From assembly GCF_032884065.1 (NCBI RefSeq), contig NC_088863.1:38845076-38909075 (forward strand): a DNA stretch of 64,000 nt. The letters are read 5' to 3'. Positions 59,962 through 64,000 of this stretch are shown here, piece after piece. The notes beneath the pieces are model-generated. The model made no database searches. It was given only the letters and a program-made list of their open reading frames with translations, and was not told where the DNA came from. Every line of letters starts with the position of its first letter. The stretch's first letter is position 1. The DNA is from Artemia franciscana (lineage: Eukaryota; Arthropoda; Branchiopoda; Anostraca; Artemiidae). The position numbers were made by a program, and so were the translations under genes.

Positions 59962-60058
59962 CAGTATGCTTCTCAATTTGAAATCGGGCATTTGGTGCCA
60001 GTAGTCTCCCTATCTGCCCAGCTGGAAGTTTTTGGGCCGGCCTTGTGACATCTCTGAT
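59962..60058 (-). CDS. Penultimate exon of unnamed host gene
   Basis: On the - strand, GTTTTTTTCCTAG|ATC opens 32 codons reading IRDVTRPAQKLPAGQIGRLL and APNARFQIEKHT plus G, then the donor CTG|GTAATT. Joined to 56777-56707 it gives an uninterrupted 54-residue C-terminus. The upstream exons are probably beyond the window, since 60103-63760 is Helitron-derived. The 3.2 kb intron holds a LINE fragment (56978-57371) and repeat copy E. No function is claimed. Confidence 0.7.
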
Positions 60059-60189
60059 CTAGGAAAAAAACAACAGCTTGAAGTTACAAATATATATATA
60101 TATCTATATATATAAAAATAAGTTGTCTGTGGATCTGTGGATCTGTGGATCAGGTGACGTCATGTTTGTCCGCATATGACGTCTGAATT

Positions 60190-61200
60190 ATTTCACACTA
60201 ATACAAAAGAAGAAAAAAACTAAAAAAGGTAAAAACTACAAAAAAAACTAAAAAGAAAAAAAAACTAAAAAAGCTAAAAAACTAAAAAAAGGTAAAAATC
60301 TAATAACTAAAAAAAAACTGAAAAAAATAAAAAAAGGCAAAAACTACAAAAAAAATAAAAACTAATAAAAAAAATAAAAAAGCTAAAAAACTAAAAAACT
60401 AAAAAAAACTAAAAAAAAGGTAAAAAACTAAAAAAAACTAAAAACTAAAAAAGAAAAAAACTAAAAAAAAGGAAAAAACTGAAAAATAAAAGAGAAAAAG
60501 AAAACTAAAAAAATATGAATAAATATATATAAAAATAAGTTGTTTGTGGGTTATGTATGTCTGTCTGTCTGTCGAGTGACGTCGTGTTTGTCCGCATATG
60601 ACGTCTGAATTATTTCACACTAATACAAAAGAAGAAAAAAAACTAAAAAAGGTAAAAACTACAAAAAAAACTAAAAAGAAAAAAAACTAAAAAAGCTAAA
60701 AAACTAAAAAAAAACTAAAAAAAGGTAAAAAACTAAAAACTAAAAAAAAACTGAAAAAACTAAAAAAGGCAAAAACTAAAAAAAAACTAAAAACTAATAA
60801 AAAAACTAAAAAAGCTAAAAAACTAAAAAAACTAAAAAAAATAAAAAAAGGTAAAAAACAAAAAAAAAACTAAAAACTAAAAAAGAAAAAATTAAAAAAA
60901 AGGAAAAAACTGAAAAATAAGAGAAAAAGAAAACTAAAAAAAATATTAATAAATATAAAAAATATAAATATAAATATAATATAAATTAGCAATCAACAAA
61001 GCACCGAGACACAAATGACGACCGGGACACGGGGAGTATAAATGACGACCAGGACATAAGTAAAAAAAAAAAAACTAAAAAAACTAAAAAAAATGGTAAA
61101 AACTACAAAAAAACTAAAAACTAATAAAAAAACTAAAAAATCTAAATAAACTAAAAAAGAAAAAAAAGAAAAAAGGAAAAAAATAAAGGAAAAAAACAAA
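60190..61200. repeat. A-rich low-complexity array (AAAAACTAAAAA)
   Basis: About 1 kb of ACTAAAAAA, GGTAAAAACTAC and GGCAAAAACT variants; the complement of the T-rich array at 6766-8365. Confidence 0.9.
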
Positions 61201-61214
61201 ACTAAAAAACGAAT

Positions 61215-61510
61215 GTATATACAGACCGGGACACCGGGATACAAATGACGACCGGGACACAGGGAATATAAATGACGACCGGGACAGAGGGACACAACTA
61301 CAATGGGGACGCCGGGGGGCACAGGGGGATATAAATGACGACCGGGACACAAGGAATATAAATGACGCCCGGGACACTCAAAGAGAAATCACAGACTGGA
61401 ACACCGGGACACAAATGACGACCGGGACACAGGGAATATAAATGACGACCGGGACACAGGGACATAACTACAAAGGGGACGCCGGGGTGCACAGGGGGAT
61501 ATATAAATGA
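61215..61510. repeat. Minisatellite AAATGACGACCGGGACAC
   Basis: About twelve irregular copies of ATAAATGACGACCGGGACAC, the reverse complement of the unit at 42825-43225, located in the same relative place of the Helitron. Confidence 0.9.
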
Positions 61511-61534
61511 CGATGGCGACTCAGGGAATGGTCG

Positions 61535-61872
<338 letters not shown>

Positions 61873-62018
61873 TCACAGGTGGGACACAGGGACACAACTA
61901 CAATGGCGCGTAACTAATATGGCGCGTAACGACTTACGCGCGCGGGGGGGCTTGGGGGGCGCGAAGCGCCCCCACCAACTAGGTGTTGGGGTGGCGCGAA
62001 GCGCCACCCAAACAGCTA

Positions 62019-62019
<1 letters not shown>

Positions 62020-62114
<95 letters not shown>
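62020..62114. repeat. (TA)n microsatellite
   Basis: TA tract between the CTAG end of the + Helitron and the - oriented Helitron remnant. Confidence 0.95.
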
Positions 62115-62117
<3 letters not shown>

Positions 62118-62787
62118 TTTAACTACGTAAAACTTGCGAATATACAACATTCTTCGCTGTCCCATTGTCTGTACATATAAATAGATTGTCAGCTTTACCG
62201 ACTCTTGAACATGCAACATATAATTGTCCATGGGAAAAACAATCCGTATTCAGATCTATACCTCATTATTCTAATGATTGCCCTTGAGCTTTGATGATGG
62301 TGATTGCTAATCGAACATTCTCTGTGTCCCCGTCGTCATTTATATATGCCCCTGTGCCCCCCGGCGTCCCCGTTGTAGTTGTGTCCCTGTGTCCCAGTCG
62401 TCATTTATAGTCGGCAAACATGACGTCAGTCGACACACAAACACGAGGTCAGTCGACACACACGTCCCAGTCGTCATTTGTGTCCCGGTGTCAGAGTCTG
62501 TAATTTCTCTTTGAGTGTCCCGATCGTCTTTTTTTTATTTTTTAGTTTTAGTTTTTTTTTTTTGTAGTTTTTACCTTTCTTAGTTTTTTTTATTTTTATT
62601 TTTAGTTTTTTTTTAGTTTTCTTTTTCTCCTTTATTTTTCAGTTTTTTTTCCTTTTTTATTTTTTTTCTTTTTCAGTTTTTAGTTTTTTTTCTTTTTACC
62701 TTTTTTTAGTTTTTTTTAGCTTTTTTTCTTTTTTATTTTTTTGTAGTTTTTACCTTTTTTTAGTTTTTTTTCTTCTTTTGCATTAAT

Positions 62788-62867
62788 GCTAAAGCCAAGG
62801 CTCAAACCTGGAACCTCTCGGACCTAGAACCTGGAACATAACACTTTACCAACTCAGCTACTTCGGC
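62788..62867 (-). tRNA. tRNA-like segment in the T-rich array
   Basis: Read on the - strand it starts GCCGAAG and ends CTTTAGC (6 of 7 acceptor pairs, one of them G-T). It contains TAGCTGAGTTGGTAAAG as A box and a T arm CCAGG-TTTGAGC-CTTGG as B box. The D stem and anticodon stem are poor, so no anticodon is called. Likely a tRNA pseudogene or SINE head. Confidence 0.35.
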
Positions 62868-63082
62868 TTGAATACATTTAGTTTTTTTAGTTTTCTTTTT
62901 CTCCTTTATTTTTCAGTTATTTTCCTTTTTTTAGTTTTTTCTTTTTCAGTTTTTAGTTTTTTTTTAGTTTTTTAATTAGTTTTTAGTTTTTTTTTCTCTT
63001 TAGTTTTTTTGTAGTTTTCACCTTTTTTTTAGTTTGTTTAGTTTTTTTAGTTTTTTTTCTTTTTTAGTTTTTAGTTTATTAC

Positions 63083-63206
<124 letters not shown>

Positions 63207-63370
63207 GCTATATATGTTTTTAACTAACGCGCCACCCCAACACCTAGTTGGTGGGGGCGCTTCGCCCGTTGTAGTTGTGTCCCTGTGCCCCGGTCATTTA
63301 TATTCACTGTGTCCCGGTCGTCATTTGTGTCCCGGTGTCCCAGTCTGTAATTTCTCTTTGAGTGTCCATA

Positions 63371-63765
63371 TGATGAAATAAATTTTTTGCTTTTTTCCTT
63401 TTTTTCTTTTTAATTTTTTTTTTTTTTTTGGTTTTTACCTTTTCTTAGCTTTTTTATTTTTTTTTTTATTTTTAGTTTTTTTTGTAGTTTTTACCTTTTT
63501 TTATTTTATTTTTTTTTAGTTTTCTTTTTCTCCTTTATTTTTCAGTTTTTTTCCTTTTTTAATTTTTTTTTCTTTTTTAGTTTTGATATAAATTTTTTTT
63601 CCTTTTTTCTTTTTAGTTTTTTTTTTGGTTTTTACCTTTTTTTAGCTTTTTTAGTTTTTTTTCTTTTTAGTTTTTTATAGTTTTTAGCTTTTTTTATTTT
63701 TTTTTATTTTATTTTTTTAGTTCTCTTTTTCTCCTTTATTTTTCAGTTTTTTAATTGGCACCCTA
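63371..63765. repeat. T-rich low-complexity array
   Basis: Further TTTTTAG/TTTTACC sequence of the Helitron type, ending abruptly at GGCACCCTATGATTTTC. Confidence 0.85.
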
Positions 63766-63779
63766 TGATTTTCTGGCCT

Positions 63780-63985
63780 AAATAACAATCTAGATAGGTC
63801 ACGAGTTAGAGAAAATTCGTTTTAGAGCCAGAATGCCCAAAAAAATCATGTATGAGGTCAGACATACATTTCAGGAGCAAAAATTACATCATTTTCCCAG
63901 AGAGTGATCGCATCGTTTTTAGTATCTATGATGTATGCAAAATTATACATAATGACAAATTACTCTGAACAGCTAGAAAAAGGCA
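63780..63985. repeat. Diverged copy of the 27909 duplication unit
   Basis: AACAATCTAGATAGGTCACGAG and AGAAAATTCGTT followed by GAGCC match the units at 27909-28378. Similarity then weakens through the CATTTCAGGAGCA and GTGATCGCATCG parts. Confidence 0.7.
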
Positions 63986-64000
63986 TGGAACAGATACACA

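Noticed and set aside
59962-60058. Cadherin-repeat reading of FQIEKHTGRVRV
   Set aside because: Only a weak resemblance to the F-I-TG-VRV pattern; the 54 residues lack the D-N-DNAP calcium motifs, so no name was given.

Overview
The window is animal DNA, AT-rich and crowded with transposons. It has seven spliced coding exons with GT..AG introns, LINE, Helitron and hAT relics, and eleven (TA)n tracts of 40-140 bp. Repeat content and protein similarity point to an arthropod. My guess is a branchiopod crustacean such as Artemia, from the look of the repeats only; nothing in the window proves it.

The one complete host gene is a histone deacetylase 3 (HDAC3) orthologue on the + strand. Its seven coding exons are 14077-14131, 19012-19237, 27402-27596, 33081-33214, 35795-36014, 46536-46925 and 51535-51619. 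All junction phases agree and give 434 residues (human HDAC3 has 428). Every zinc ligand, catalytic residue and inositol-phosphate contact I checked is present. The 1.3 kb coding sequence is spread over 37.5 kb because the introns (2.6-10.5 kb) are full of mobile DNA. A second host gene is seen only as its last two coding exons on the - strand (59962-60058 and 56707-56777); I cannot name it.

Layout. 1-400: nothing recognised. 400-5970: two LINE 3' ends and an apparently intact two-ORF LINE on the - strand. 6058-8455: a decayed Helitron (-) swollen by low-complexity DNA. 8690-10530: a jockey/CR1-like LINE relic (-). 10550-12420: a decayed hAT-like transposase (+). 14077-51619: HDAC3. Its introns hold a foldback element (intron 1); LINE pieces, a long repeat family and a tandem array (intron 2); duplications and another copy of that family (intron 3); a deleted LINE (intron 4); an unidentified pseudogene with CCCH-finger-like motifs, a Helitron and two family copies (intron 5); and a 3.1 kb hAT-like element with an 8 bp target duplication (intron 6). 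51750-57400: a cluster of reverse-transcriptase fragments, one containing a 93 bp tandem array. 56707-60058: the tail of the unnamed - strand gene. 60103-63760: Helitron-derived inverted sequences with large A/T-rich expansions.

The genes do not form an operon-like unit. The main biological content is an epigenetic regulator gene whose introns and flanks have been colonised repeatedly. The Helitrons have Rep/helicase remnants, a double-hairpin 3' end with CTAG, and internal minisatellites. The ~2 kb repeat family ends in a conserved hairpin and carries long internal foldbacks. These two are the least ordinary structures in the window.
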